Of a DNA stretch of 64,000 bases, positions 48,132 to 57,779 are shown piece after piece. A program made the position numbers and the translations under genes. The notes below the pieces were generated by a model. It did no database searches, was not told where the DNA came from, and saw nothing but the letters and a program-made list of their open reading frames with translations. Positions within the stretch are counted from its first letter, which is position 1, and each line of letters starts with the position of its first letter. Origin of the DNA: Rhodocyclaceae bacterium (GTDB lineage: Bacteria > Pseudomonadota > Gammaproteobacteria > Burkholderiales > Rhodocyclaceae); assembly GCA_016702335.1 (NCBI GenBank), contig JADJEF010000020.1, positions 434,001 through 498,000 of the forward strand. Direction: 5' to 3'.

Positions 48132-49670
48132 ATGAGCCTGCTTCGGACACTCGCCACGGTCAGCGGCATGACCATGCTTTCGCGCATCCTCGGGTTTGTG
48201 CGCGACTTCGTAATCGCACGCACCTTCGGTGCCGGTCTGGCGACGGATGCCTTCTTTGTCGCCTTTCGCCTGCCCAACCTGCTCCGTCGCCTGTTCGCCG
48301 AGGGCGCATTTTCGCAGGCTTTCGTGCCCATTTTGGCCGAGTATCGCCAGCAACGCGGTGACACCGAGACCAAACTGCTGGTCGATCGGGTGGCTAGCGT
48401 CCTACTGCTGGCGGTCATGGCGGTCACCGCGCTGGGTATTCTCGGCTCGCCCATCATCATTTCTATTTCCGCCCCCGGATTCACTGCCGATACGGCCAAG
48501 TTTGACCTGACGGTGACCCTGACGCGCATCACCTTCCCCTACATTGCGTTCATGTCGCTGGTGGCGCTGTCAGCTGGCATATTGAATACCTGGAGCCGGT
48601 TTGCGCTGCCGGCATTCACGCCGGTGCTGTTGAACATTGCCTTTATCGTCATGGCGCTGTTCGCCGCCCCTTATTTTGACCCGCCGGTATTCGCGCTGGC
48701 CTGGGCGGTGTTCATTGGCGGGGTGGCGCAGTTGGCCTTGCAAATTCCGGCGCTGCGCAAACTGGGCATGCTGCCGCGCTTCGATCCCGCCTGGCGCGAC
48801 CCGGGCGTGCAACGCGTACTCAAACTCATGGCCCCCGCCGTGCTTGGGGTGTCGGTGGCGCAGATCAGCCTGCTGATCAACACGATTTTTGCTTCCTTTC
48901 TGGAGAGCGGCAGCGTGTCGTGGTTGTATTACGCCGACCGCCTGATGGAACTGCCGGCCGGCTTGCTAGGCGCTGCCTTGGGCACGATTCTGCTGCCCAG
49001 TCTTGCGAAGTCGCATAGCTCGGGCAATACGCAGGAATTCTCGGCGCTGCTGGACTGGGGCTTGCGCCTGACCTTTTTGCTCACCCTGCCCGCCGCCGCT
49101 GCATTGGCGCTGCTGGCCACACCCATACTGGCCACGCTGTTCCAGCATGGCGCCTTCAACGCCAATGACGTGCTACAGACACGCAACGCGCTGATGGCCT
49201 ACAGCGTCGGGCTGACCGGGCTGATTCTGGTCAAGGTGCTCGCCCCCGGCTTCTATTCGCGGCAGGACATCCGCACGCCGGTCAAGATCGCCCTGATTAC
49301 GCTGACGCTGACGCAGGTCATGAATCTGGCCTTCATCGGCTGGCTCAAACATGCCGGACTAGCCTTGTCGATCGGCTTGGCCTCATGCGCCAATGCCTTT
49401 TTGCTCTGGCGTGGGCTGCGTCAGCGTCAGGCCTATAGTCCAGCGCCCGGTTGGCTGGGGTTCATGATCCGACTGCTGCTCGCCCTGGCCGTGATGTCGG
49501 CGGTACTTTGGTTCGGTGCGGGGGATACCACGCGCTGGCTACGCATGGATACCGTCACCAAGCTCACTCATCTGGGCTGGCTGATCCCCGCGGGGGCCGT
49601 CAGCTACTTCCTGATGCTCGGACTGCTGGGTTTCCGCCTGGGCGACTTCAAGCGTCAAGCCATGCGCTGA
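48132..49670 (+). CDS. murJ: Lipid II flippase MurJ
   Basis: MOP-superfamily flippase moving lipid II across the inner membrane. 512 aa, about fourteen membrane segments; family signatures TMLSRILGFVRDFVIARTFG, ATDAFFVAFRLPNLLRRLFA, EGAFSQAFVPILAEY and LYYADRLMELPAGLLGAALG. ribF, which often follows murJ, is elsewhere (3164) in this window. Confidence 0.97.
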   Translation: MSLLRTLATVSGMTMLSRILGFVRDFVIARTFGAGLATDAFFVAFRLPNLLRRLFAEGAFSQAFVPILAEYRQQRGDTETKLLVDRVASVLLLAVMAVTALGILGSPIIISISAPGFTADTAKFDLTVTLTRITFPYIAFMSLVALSAGILNTWSRFALPAFTPVLLNIAFIVMALFAAPYFDPPVFALAWAVFIGGVAQLALQIPALRKLGMLPRFDPAWRDPGVQRVLKLMAPAVLGVSVAQISLLINTIFASFLESGSVSWLYYADRLMELPAGLLGAALGTILLPSLAKSHSSGNTQEFSALLDWGLRLTFLLTLPAAAALALLATPILATLFQHGAFNANDVLQTRNALMAYSVGLTGLILVKVLAPGFYSRQDIRTPVKIALITLTLTQVMNLAFIGWLKHAGLALSIGLASCANAFLLWRGLRQRQAYSPAPGWLGFMIRLLLALAVMSAVLWFGAGDTTRWLRMDTVTKLTHLGWLIPAGAVSYFLMLGLLGFRLGDFKRQAMR

Positions 49671-49689
49671 ACGCGCCGGACTGCCCCCG

Positions 49690-51504
49690 TCAGCGCCCCA
49701 TCGCGATGCCTTCGCGGCGCGGGTCGGCGGCACCAATCCAGCCTTTACCGGTGGGGTTGCGTACGATCAGGTGTGTGCCGCTGGTCATCTCGTCGCCACG
49801 AACCGTGTGCCCAAGCGTGCGCAGGCCTTCCGCCAAGGCCGTGGGCTGATGCCCACCGGATTCGATCTCGGTCGGGCCGTTACGACTGCCCACATGAGCC
49901 TGAGCCACCGCAAGCTCCGGGCTGCCGCCGCCATCAATCAGCACCAATAGCGACTGCGCCACATAGTTGATGATGCGTTGCCCGCCCGAAGAGCCCAAAA
50001 CGGCCCACAGCGCCTGGTCGGGACCAAACACGATGGTGGGTGCCATTGACGACAAGGGACGCTTTCCCGGTGCCAGCCGATTGGCCACTGGCTTGCCATC
50101 GCGCTCTCCCACAAACGAAAAATCCGTCAGCTGGTTGTTGAGCAGAAAGCCGCCGACCATGATCCGGCTGCCAAAGGCCGCCTCCACCGAACTCGTCATC
50201 GCCACGGCGTTGCCCTCACGGTCGACAATCGAAAAATGCGTGGTCGCGGGAATCTCCTCGCCCAGCGCGGCTGCCAGATCAACCGCCCCGGCAAGCTCAC
50301 CGGCAGTGGCCGTGCCCATGCTGCGGGTCGCATCGATCAACGCCGCGCGCGCAGCAAGATAGTCCGCGGCAAGCAAGCCCTGCTGCGGCACCGTGACGAA
50401 CGCAGGGTCCGCCATGTAGCGTGCCCGGTCGGCAAAAACCAGCCGACCGGCTTCGGCGAACCGATGTGCGTCCTGCGCCGAGGTCAGATCAGCAAGCGGC
50501 CCCCCGCTGCGTTCCAGAATGCCGAGCAGTTGGGCAATGGCTACGGCCCCCGACGAAGGCGCTGGCATGCCACAAACCCGATAGCCGCGATACGGACCAC
50601 AGACGGGGTCTCGACGCCGCGGCTGATAGGCGGCGAGATCTTGCGCGGTCAGATCGCCACCCGCGGCACGCACCGCCGCGACAATGTCGTTGCCAAGCGA
50701 CGCGCGATAAAAGCCCGCCGAACCACTGCGCGCCAACTGGCGAAAGGTGTGCGCCAGCGCTGGGTTGCGCAGGCGTTCGCCCACTGGCCGGGCCTTGCCT
50801 TCAGCGTCATAGAACAGTGCCGCAGCCGCTGCATTGCGGCGCAGAAAGCGATCGTCACTGAGCAACTTGTGCAAGCGCGGCGAAACGGGAAAACCCGCCT
50901 CAGCGAGGCCGATGGCGTGCGAGAAACTCGAACGCCACGCGCGTCGGCCATGCGCGCGATGGGCCTGCTCAAGCATGGCAACCAGCCCGGGCGTGCCCAC
51001 GGCTTTGCCCGTGGTCACCAACTCGTCAAAGCTGGCTACGGAGCCATCCGGTTTGCGCGCGAAGTGCTCGGTTGCTGCTGCCGGAGCCGTCTCGCGGCCG
51101 TCCCAGGCGAACAACTGCTTCTTGCGCGCATCCCAGTAAAGCAAGAACGCGCCACCACCGATCCCCGAGGATTGGGGCTCCACCAGATTGACCGTCCATT
51201 GAGCCGCCAGCGCGGCGTCCAGGGCATTGCCACCCGCCGCGAGCACCTTGTCGGCAGCTTCGGAAGCATGCTGATTCGCCGTAACCGCGAGATATCGCCG
51301 TGTTACCAGCGCCGACTTGCGGATAGCCCCAGCGGGACCAGCCGCCTCGGGCTGTGCGTGAGCCGGATGGGCAGCGCGCTCGTTGTCAGTAGCGGCGAAT
51401 CCAAGCCCCGTAAGAAACAAGCCCAGAACGAAAAAGGCAGTTCCCAAACTTCGGGAACTGCCCTGATCTGAAGGAGACCGAAACGAGGTTTCGATCTTCG
51501 TCAA
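49690..51504 (-). CDS. ggt: Gamma-glutamyltransferase
   Basis: Periplasmic Ntn hydrolase acting on glutathione and gamma-glutamyl compounds, self-cleaved before the catalytic Thr in ATTHFSIVDREGNAVAMTSS. Also DALAAQWTVNLVEPQSSGIG and GSSGGQRIINYV. The frame opens with TTG 51504; no ATG is available, and the coding region then crosses the hppA terminator, whose T-rich tail encodes part of the signal peptide (AFFVLGLFLTGLGFAA). TTG 51447, in the terminator loop, is an alternative start. Dispersed repeat copy 14 is read in a different frame here (IRKSALVTRRY), just after the signal region. Confidence 0.9.
   Translation of the reverse strand: MTKIETSFRSPSDQGSSRSLGTAFFVLGLFLTGLGFAATDNERAAHPAHAQPEAAGPAGAIRKSALVTRRYLAVTANQHASEAADKVLAAGGNALDAALAAQWTVNLVEPQSSGIGGGAFLLYWDARKKQLFAWDGRETAPAAATEHFARKPDGSVASFDELVTTGKAVGTPGLVAMLEQAHRAHGRRAWRSSFSHAIGLAEAGFPVSPRLHKLLSDDRFLRRNAAAAALFYDAEGKARPVGERLRNPALAHTFRQLARSGSAGFYRASLGNDIVAAVRAAGGDLTAQDLAAYQPRRRDPVCGPYRGYRVCGMPAPSSGAVAIAQLLGILERSGGPLADLTSAQDAHRFAEAGRLVFADRARYMADPAFVTVPQQGLLAADYLAARAALIDATRSMGTATAGELAGAVDLAAALGEEIPATTHFSIVDREGNAVAMTSSVEAAFGSRIMVGGFLLNNQLTDFSFVGERDGKPVANRLAPGKRPLSSMAPTIVFGPDQALWAVLGSSGGQRIINYVAQSLLVLIDGGGSPELAVAQAHVGSRNGPTEIESGGHQPTALAEGLRTLGHTVRGDEMTSGTHLIVRNPTGKGWIGAADPRREGIAMGR
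51294..51323 (-). repeat. 30-bp dispersed repeat, copy 14 (in ggt)
   Basis: Exact consensus with variable stretch TAAC, read in frame +2 as IRKSALVTRRY between the signal peptide and the mature enzyme. Confidence 0.92.
51431..51462 (-). terminator. hppA terminator, inside the ggt 5' end
   Basis: On the minus strand, GGCAGTTCCC-GAAGTTT-GGGAACTGCC followed by TTTTTCGTT, 43 bp after the hppA stop. A perfect 10-bp stem with a T-run. It overlaps the putative ggt signal-peptide codons. Confidence 0.88.
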
Positions 51505-51505
51505 A

Positions 51506-53607
51506 TTACGCCACCAGCGGAACGATCAACAACGCCACGATGTTGATGATCTTGATCAGCGGGTTAACCGCGGGGCCGGCCGTGTCCTTGTACGGATCGC
51601 CGACAGTGTCGCCAGTCACGGCAGCCTTGTGGGCTTCCGAACCTTTGCCGCCAAAATGGCCGTCTTCAATGTATTTCTTGGCATTGTCCCAAGCGCCACC
51701 ACCGGTGGTCATGGAGATCGCCACAAACAGACCCGTAACGATGGTGCCCATCAGCACGCCACCCAAGGCGCGAACGCCAGCGCCCACACCATCAACCGGG
51801 GGCATCAGCGCGTTCATGACCACCGCCACCACCACCGGCACGAGCACCGGCAACAGCGAGGGGATCATCATTTCCTTGATCGCGGCCTTGGTCAGCATAT
51901 CCACGCAGGTGCCGTACTCCGGCTTGGCGGTGCCTTCCATGATGCCTTTGATCTCCCTGAACTGGCGACGCACTTCGATCACCACGGCACCGGCCGAACG
52001 ACCGACCGCTTCCATGGCCATGGCGCCGAACAGGTAAGGAATCAGGCCGCCGATGAAGAGACCAATGATGACTGCCGGATCGGACAGATCAAACACGAAC
52101 TTGATGCCCGGCTTGGCGGCTTCCAGACCGTGAGTGAAGTCGGCGAACAGTACCAGCGCGGCCAAGCCGGCCGAACCGATCGCGTAACCCTTGGTGACGG
52201 CCTTGGTGGTATTGCCCACCGCGTCCAGCGGGTCGGTAATGTTGCGCACCGACTCAGGCAAACCCGCCATCTCGGCAATACCACCGGCGTTGTCGGTGAT
52301 CGGGCCATAGGCGTCGAGAGCGACGACAATACCGGACATCGACAGCATTGACACCGCTGCGATGGCAATGCCGTACAGACCGCCAAGCGCATACGAGGCC
52401 CAGATTGCGCCACATACCGCCAGTACCGGCCAGCCCGTCGCCTTCATCGACACACCGAGACCGGCGATGATGTTGGTGCCGTGACCCGTAGTCGAGGCTT
52501 CAGCCACGTGCTGCACTGGCTTGAACTCGGTACCCGTGTAGTACTCGGTGATGTAGACCATCAAACCGGTCAGCACCAGACCCACCACCGCAGCACCGTA
52601 GAGGCGCATTTCCGAGCCACCGCTGATGCCCATGATGGCGTCAAGCAGGTGGTCATCGACCAGCCAGGTGGTCAGCGGGTAGAAGGCGACAAGGGCCATC
52701 ACGCCAGCGACGATCAGCCCCTTGTACAGGGCGTTCATGATCTTGGCCCCGGTACCGTCTTGACGAACATTGCGCCGACGATAGAGGCGATGATCGAGAA
52801 ACCGCCCAGCGCCAGCGGGTAAATCACCGCAGACTCTGCCATTGCGGCATTGGCTTTGAACAACAGCGCGCCCAAAAGCATGGTCGCGACGGTGGTCACG
52901 GCGTAGGTCTCGAACAGGTCGGCGGCCATACCGGCACAATCGCCGACGTTGTCGCCGACGTTGTCGGCAATAACGGCAGGATTACGCGGGTCGTCTTCAG
53001 GGATGCCGGCTTCGACTTTACCCACCAGGTCAGCGCCAACGTCCGCGCCCTTGGTGAAGATGCCACCGCCCAGACGGGCGAAGATCGAGATCAGCGACGA
53101 GCCAAAGCCCAGACCGATCAGCGGATGCACAATACTTTCGAGCGAAGCACCCGGCGCCGCCATCATCTTGAGGACCCCGTAGTAGCCGGCAACGCCCAAA
53201 AGACCCAAGCCAACCACCAGCATGCCCGTAATGGCACCGCCACGGAACGCCACGTTCAGCGCCGCATTCAGGCCCACAGTGGCGGCTTGCGCGGTACGCA
53301 CGTTAGCGCGCACTGACACGTTCATGCCGATGTAGCCTGCCGCCCCGGAAAGCACTGCGCCGATAATGAAACCAATGGCCGTCGATGTGCCGAGAAAAAC
53401 CCAGATCACTACAGCCAAAGCCACACCCACGTAGGAAATCGTTTTGTACTGGCGGTTGAGGTAGGCTTTCGCACCTTCCTGAATCGCACCCGCAATTTCC
53501 TGCATCCGCGCGTTACCCGCGGGTTGGGCCAAAATCCACTGGCTCGAAATCCACCCGTAGGCGATAGCCGCCACGGCGCAGATCAGAGCAAACATCAAAC
53601 CTGACAT
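51506..53607 (-). pseudogene. hppA: Membrane proton-pumping pyrophosphatase, frameshifted
   Basis: Hydrolyses PPi while pumping H+ outwards; about 700 aa and 16 membrane segments. Substrate motifs are present (DVGADLVGKVEAGIPEDDPR, DNVGDNVGDCAGMAADLFE, and TGDTVGDPYKDTAGPAVNP at the C-terminus). GNTTKA marks the K+-independent class. One base is missing near 52756 (GGTACC where GGGTACC is needed after FVKT), splitting the frame after residue ~285; both halves are otherwise intact, so a sequencing indel is possible. Start ATG 53607 has AGGAG 9 bp upstream. Divergent from pfp. Confidence 0.92.
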
Positions 53608-53648
53608 ACTGAAAGTCTCCTGCATTGCCTGCTTCAAGAAAAGAAGAA

Positions 53649-53671
53649 GCCGTCCGAAGCTGCCGGGCGGC
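53649..53671 (-). promoter_or_regulatory. Hairpin in the hppA leader
   Basis: GCCGCCC/GGACGGC stem on the minus strand followed by TTCTTCTTTTCTTG, 42 bp before the hppA start. It could act as an attenuator of hppA; there is no upstream gene for it to terminate on this strand. Confidence 0.35.
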
Positions 53672-53807
53672 TATGGGGTACGAGAGCATCACAATCCCTG
53701 CTATCGAGACGAGGATAATGGCATAAACTCGACCAGAGTGCGTGATTTTCGCTGGAAACGCACCTGATCCAAATCAATTTTCATAATTATCTCAGGGAGT
53801 TACCCTT

Positions 53808-55028
53808 ATGTTCGCCGGAAAAGTACTCGTCGCCCAAGGCGGCGGCCCCACCGCGGTGATCAACCAGTCCATGGCCGGTGTGGTTCTTGAAGCACGCAAA
53901 TTCCGCAATGTCGAGCGAGTCTATGGTGCCTACCACGGTGTGCGCGGCATCATCAATGAAGACCTCCTGGATCTGACTCAGGAAACCAGCCATAACATCG
54001 AAATGGTGGCGAATACCCCTTCGTCGGCGCTCGGCTCAACCCGGGACAAGCCCGACCTGAAGTACTGTCACGAGATATTTACCGTCCTGCGCGCGCACGG
54101 CATTGGCTACTTTTTTTATATCGGCGGCAACGACTCCTCGGACACCGTCCGTATCGTCAGCGAAGAGGCCCGCGCGGCGAACTATCCGTTGCGCTGCATT
54201 CACATACCCAAGACAATCGACAATGATCTGGTCGGCAATGACCATACTCCCGGCTTTCCCTCGGCAGCCCGTTTCGTCGCTCAGGCCTTCATGGGGGCCA
54301 ATCTGGACAATGCCGCATTGCCTGGCGTTTATGTCGGGGTGGTCATGGGACGGCACGCAGGTTTCCTGACCGCCGCGTCAGCCTTGGGCAAAAAGTTTCC
54401 GGACGATGGCCCTCACCTGATTTATGTGCCGGAGCGCACCTTTGACATTGAGCGCTTTCTCGCCGACGTCAAAACCAACTACGAGCGCCACGGTCGCTGC
54501 GTGATCGCCGTATCAGAAGGAATTCACGATGCCAGGGGCACGCCCATCATCACCACGCTCGGCTCAAAGGTCGAACATGACGCCCATGGCAACGTGCAAC
54601 TTTCGGGTACCGGTGCGCTGGCCGATCTTCTCTGTGAAGAAATCAAGAGCAAGCTGGGCATCAAACGTGTCCGCGGCGATACCTTCGGTTATCTGCAGCG
54701 CTCGTTCATTGGCTGTGTTTCCGATGTGGACCAGCGCGAAGCCCGAGAAGTCGGCGAAAAAGCGGTGCAATTCGCCATGTGGGGCGACTGTGACGGTTCG
54801 GTTGGGATCAAGCGCACCGGTTTTTATTCAGTCGACTACCAGTTGATGCCCTTGGGCGATGTCGCCGGAAAAACACGGGTAATGGAAGACGAGTTCATCG
54901 CTGCCAATGGCACCGATGTCACCGATGCTTTCCGGCTCTATCTGCGCCCCCTTCTCGGTTCAGGCATGCCGGACGCTTTCCGGCTACGCCTGAATCGAGT
55001 TGAGAAAATACTCAGGCCGAACGACTGA
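53808..55028 (+). CDS. pfp: PPi-type 6-phosphofructokinase
   Basis: 406 aa. Active-site GGNDSSDT and PKTIDNDLVGNDHTPGF: the Lys in PKTIDND and the absence of the GGDGS pattern point to pyrophosphate rather than ATP as donor, allowing reversible glycolysis/gluconeogenesis. Other motifs: VAQGGGPTAVINQSMAGV and MGRHAGFLTAASAL. Divergent from the pyrophosphatase gene hppA, a pairing known from methylotrophs and ammonia oxidisers, which suggests joint PPi economy. Confidence 0.88.
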   Translation: MFAGKVLVAQGGGPTAVINQSMAGVVLEARKFRNVERVYGAYHGVRGIINEDLLDLTQETSHNIEMVANTPSSALGSTRDKPDLKYCHEIFTVLRAHGIGYFFYIGGNDSSDTVRIVSEEARAANYPLRCIHIPKTIDNDLVGNDHTPGFPSAARFVAQAFMGANLDNAALPGVYVGVVMGRHAGFLTAASALGKKFPDDGPHLIYVPERTFDIERFLADVKTNYERHGRCVIAVSEGIHDARGTPIITTLGSKVEHDAHGNVQLSGTGALADLLCEEIKSKLGIKRVRGDTFGYLQRSFIGCVSDVDQREAREVGEKAVQFAMWGDCDGSVGIKRTGFYSVDYQLMPLGDVAGKTRVMEDEFIAANGTDVTDAFRLYLRPLLGSGMPDAFRLRLNRVEKILRPND

Positions 55029-55037
55029 TCCGCCGGA

Positions 55038-56462
55038 TTAGCGGGCGGCTGACTGTACCGCCTGCCATTGGCGAACCCAAGGCTTGTTCAGCTGCAAACC
55101 GGCGGGAAGGCCCTCAATTGCAGCACGCGCTTCGCTCTGCGTGGCATAACTGCCCATGAATAGATTGAAGCGGGTTTGCTCTTGAGGTTGGGTCACCGTG
55201 TAGGCGAGTAAAGCTGGCGCAAAAAATTCGGCGTGTTGATTGACAACGGCCATCATCTGCGCCTGACTCTCGGTACCTGCAAGTTGCACCGTGTAGTGCA
55301 ACGGCGATTGATCACGCACCCATTGGCCATCGAATACCGCCAGTCCATCCACGCTCAGCGTACCCATGGGAACCAAACCGAGCGCACGGTCGGCACGCCC
55401 GATGCGCTCGGACATCTCGCCCAAGTTCTGTTTCAGCGCGGCGACCGTACGTGATAGCTGACTGATCTGCCCCTCTTGCGTGGAAGCCCGGTATTCCATG
55501 GCCGGAAGTTGCGCCAGTTCCTTGCGCGCTTCCGCCAGATCAATCGTCGCCCGAGCCAGTGTCGCTTGCGTTTCTACGGGAGCGAAGGCAGGCAGCCATT
55601 TGACCGCAGCGACGCCGCCGAACGTCAACAGCACAGCCAGCGCCACTCCGCCAAATGCCCACCGGAAGCGTATCTGCGTTTTTTGGCTGTGCGCTTCCAA
55701 GCGACCGTTCGTGAGCTGCTGGCCAAACTCAAGCTGACGAATTTGCGCCGTTATCACTCCGACCTCTGAACGCAGCGTCAAAAATTCGCCATGGTGTTCG
55801 CGTTGGAGTGCTGCCAGTCCTTGCACCTGCGCGGAAACAATGGTCTGTTGCGTTTCCAGTTCTTCCCGCACCACCTCGATGCGCTTGCGATTGCCACGGG
55901 TCGCGGTGTCGAGCAACTCGTGCACAACGTCAAACTGGGCAAGCCGCTCGGACTGTCGCTGAATATTGCTTTGCTGCGCCTCGAGCAACTGCCCAAGAGC
56001 AAGCACGCCCCCGTCCAGGCGCGATACGTCCTGCCCAACACGCTGTGTTAGCGCGGTTACCTGAATGCTGGTGCGCTCTTCGACATCCAGCATTCCGTCA
56101 CTTAACTCCTTTTTGACGGTCTCGATATCCGCTGACGTGGAACCGGCCAAAGTCGCCAGCGCACCGTTTTGCAGAAGAATCTCACCATGCAGACTCTGTA
56201 GTCGAGCACTCAATCCACTGCGGTCGGCACGAAGCCGCTCAAACTCCTCCTCGATGCGGGCAGCGTTATTGGCGTACTCCGCAGTGAGTTCATCGTAGTT
56301 TTGCAATATCCGCGCGAGTTGGTCGTTTATTTCGCGCGGCGTAACCGTGCTGCCTTGACGCGCACTCAACTCGAGTATCTCTGCTGGTCCCGGTTGGAGT
56401 GTACTGGGTAGGGGTTCCGACACAACAGACGAGTGAAGCGCTGGGGAAGGTGCGTTGCTCAT
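55038..56462 (-). CDS. Coiled-coil membrane protein with SPOR domain
   Basis: 474 aa from ATG 56462 (AAGGA upstream). Residues 1-270 are cytoplasmic, Gln/Glu-rich and largely coiled coil; one membrane segment follows (FGGVALAVLLTFGGVAAV, ~280-298), then a second coiled coil and a C-terminal SPOR-like domain (~395-470, HYTVQLAGTESQAQMMAV, FNLFMGSYATQSEARAAIE). SPOR domains bind denuded septal glycan, so a cell-division or envelope role is likely. It lies between two phosphofructokinase genes without evident link. Confidence 0.7.
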   Translation of the reverse strand: MSNAPSPALHSSVVSEPLPSTLQPGPAEILELSARQGSTVTPREINDQLARILQNYDELTAEYANNAARIEEEFERLRADRSGLSARLQSLHGEILLQNGALATLAGSTSADIETVKKELSDGMLDVEERTSIQVTALTQRVGQDVSRLDGGVLALGQLLEAQQSNIQRQSERLAQFDVVHELLDTATRGNRKRIEVVREELETQQTIVSAQVQGLAALQREHHGEFLTLRSEVGVITAQIRQLEFGQQLTNGRLEAHSQKTQIRFRWAFGGVALAVLLTFGGVAAVKWLPAFAPVETQATLARATIDLAEARKELAQLPAMEYRASTQEGQISQLSRTVAALKQNLGEMSERIGRADRALGLVPMGTLSVDGLAVFDGQWVRDQSPLHYTVQLAGTESQAQMMAVVNQHAEFFAPALLAYTVTQPQEQTRFNLFMGSYATQSEARAAIEGLPAGLQLNKPWVRQWQAVQSAAR

Positions 56463-56665
56463 AAAAATGTCCTTGCAAGGAGGAATCAAAAACTGCCGTT
56501 GGCCGATCAGGTAGCGGGCCAATGGGCCAACCCAGATGGGCTTCAGGCGATCAATGCAAGGGAGAAGTCTAGTGAGGCTTTCTAGAGAAAGCTCACTAAA
56601 GAATCACGCCGGGAATCAGCAGCAAGACTGAGAAAATGGGGGATTCCGGGTTGCGCTGAACTGGA

Positions 56666-57775
56666 TTAGTCGCCGAAGCTGATTCCCAGTTCGCGCGCCG
56701 TGTGCATGGTATCGCCATCGAGTGGCACCGCCTTCATGCGCCCGGCGACGGACTCCAGTGGCACGAAGTTCACATTAGGAATGGCCAGCGCCACCATGAC
56801 CCCGTTTTTTCCCGAGGCTAGCGCCCGCACGGCTGCCGTGCCAAAGCGCATGGCGGCCAAACGATCAAATGCGGTCGGGCTGCCGCCACGCAGCAGATGT
56901 CCCAAAACCACTGCGCGAGCATCCTTCCCGGTGAGCGACTGCAGTGATTGTGCCACCTGCTCACCAATTCCGCCCAGGCGCTCCGAGTGCCCCACTTCCG
57001 CCGCTGCCGCCAGTGAGCGCTGGCCCTTTTTGGGTAACGCCCCCTCGGCAACCACGACCAGGCTGTAATGCCGCCCCATGCCTTCACGGGACGCGATCTT
57101 GGCCGCAACCTTGTCGATATCGTAAGGTATTTCGGGAATCATGATGGCGTGCGCACCGCCAGCAATGCCGGCGTGCAAGGCTATCCATCCGGCATAACGA
57201 CCCATCACCTCAACGACCATGACACGCTGGTGACTCTCGGCGGTCGAATGCAGGCGGTCAATACACTCGGTCGCAAACGCGACGGCCGTATCGAAACCAA
57301 AGGTGGTGTAAGTTTTATCCAGATCGTTGTCGATGGTTTTTGGCACTCCGACAACACGCAAGCCCTTCTTATGCAGTGCGTTGGCGATAGTCAGCGACCC
57401 ATCGCCGCCAATCGAAATCAGCGCATCAATCTCCTGGCGGGCAAAGTACTGAAGAATTTCGTCGCTACGATCCACTTCCTGCACGCTGCCATCCGGCATG
57501 TGCAAGGGAAAGTGCAGAGGATTGCCCTTATTGGTGGTACCGAGAATCGTACCGCCCAAATGCGCAATGCCGCGCACACGCTGCTCGGTGAGGCGGATTA
57601 CCCCCCCCTCGGGGTAGCGCTCGGGGAAAAATATTCCGTTGAAACCATCCCGGATGCCATACACCTCCCATCCGTGCCGCAAGGCCGCAATGACTGCCGA
57701 ACGAATGACCGCATTGAGACCCGGCGCGTCACCGCCACCGGTACATACCGCGATGCGACGAATGCGCTCAGCCAT
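56666..57775 (-). CDS. pfkA: 6-phosphofructokinase (mixed donor signature)
   Basis: 369 aa. Shows VCTGGGDAPGLNAVIRSAV, GGDGSLTIA (ATP-type Gly) together with PKTIDNDLDKTYTTFGFDTA (Lys as in PPi-type enzymes), VEVMGRYAGWIALHAGIAGG and a C-terminal LLRGGSPTAFDRL. Such a G/K combination is found in a third group of PFKs, so the donor is not certain. Its stop-side neighbour is the SPOR gene; it starts 4 bp after the adk stop on the same strand, so they are likely cotranscribed. Confidence 0.88.
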   Translation of the reverse strand: MAERIRRIAVCTGGGDAPGLNAVIRSAVIAALRHGWEVYGIRDGFNGIFFPERYPEGGVIRLTEQRVRGIAHLGGTILGTTNKGNPLHFPLHMPDGSVQEVDRSDEILQYFARQEIDALISIGGDGSLTIANALHKKGLRVVGVPKTIDNDLDKTYTTFGFDTAVAFATECIDRLHSTAESHQRVMVVEVMGRYAGWIALHAGIAGGAHAIMIPEIPYDIDKVAAKIASREGMGRHYSLVVVAEGALPKKGQRSLAAAAEVGHSERLGGIGEQVAQSLQSLTGKDARAVVLGHLLRGGSPTAFDRLAAMRFGTAAVRALASGKNGVMVALAIPNVNFVPLESVAGRMKAVPLDGDTMHTARELGISFGD

Positions 57776-57779
57776 GGGC

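Noticed and set aside
50236..51471. A 411-codon plus-strand frame opposite ggt
   Set aside because: Shadow of the gamma-glutamyltransferase gene, no family motif.
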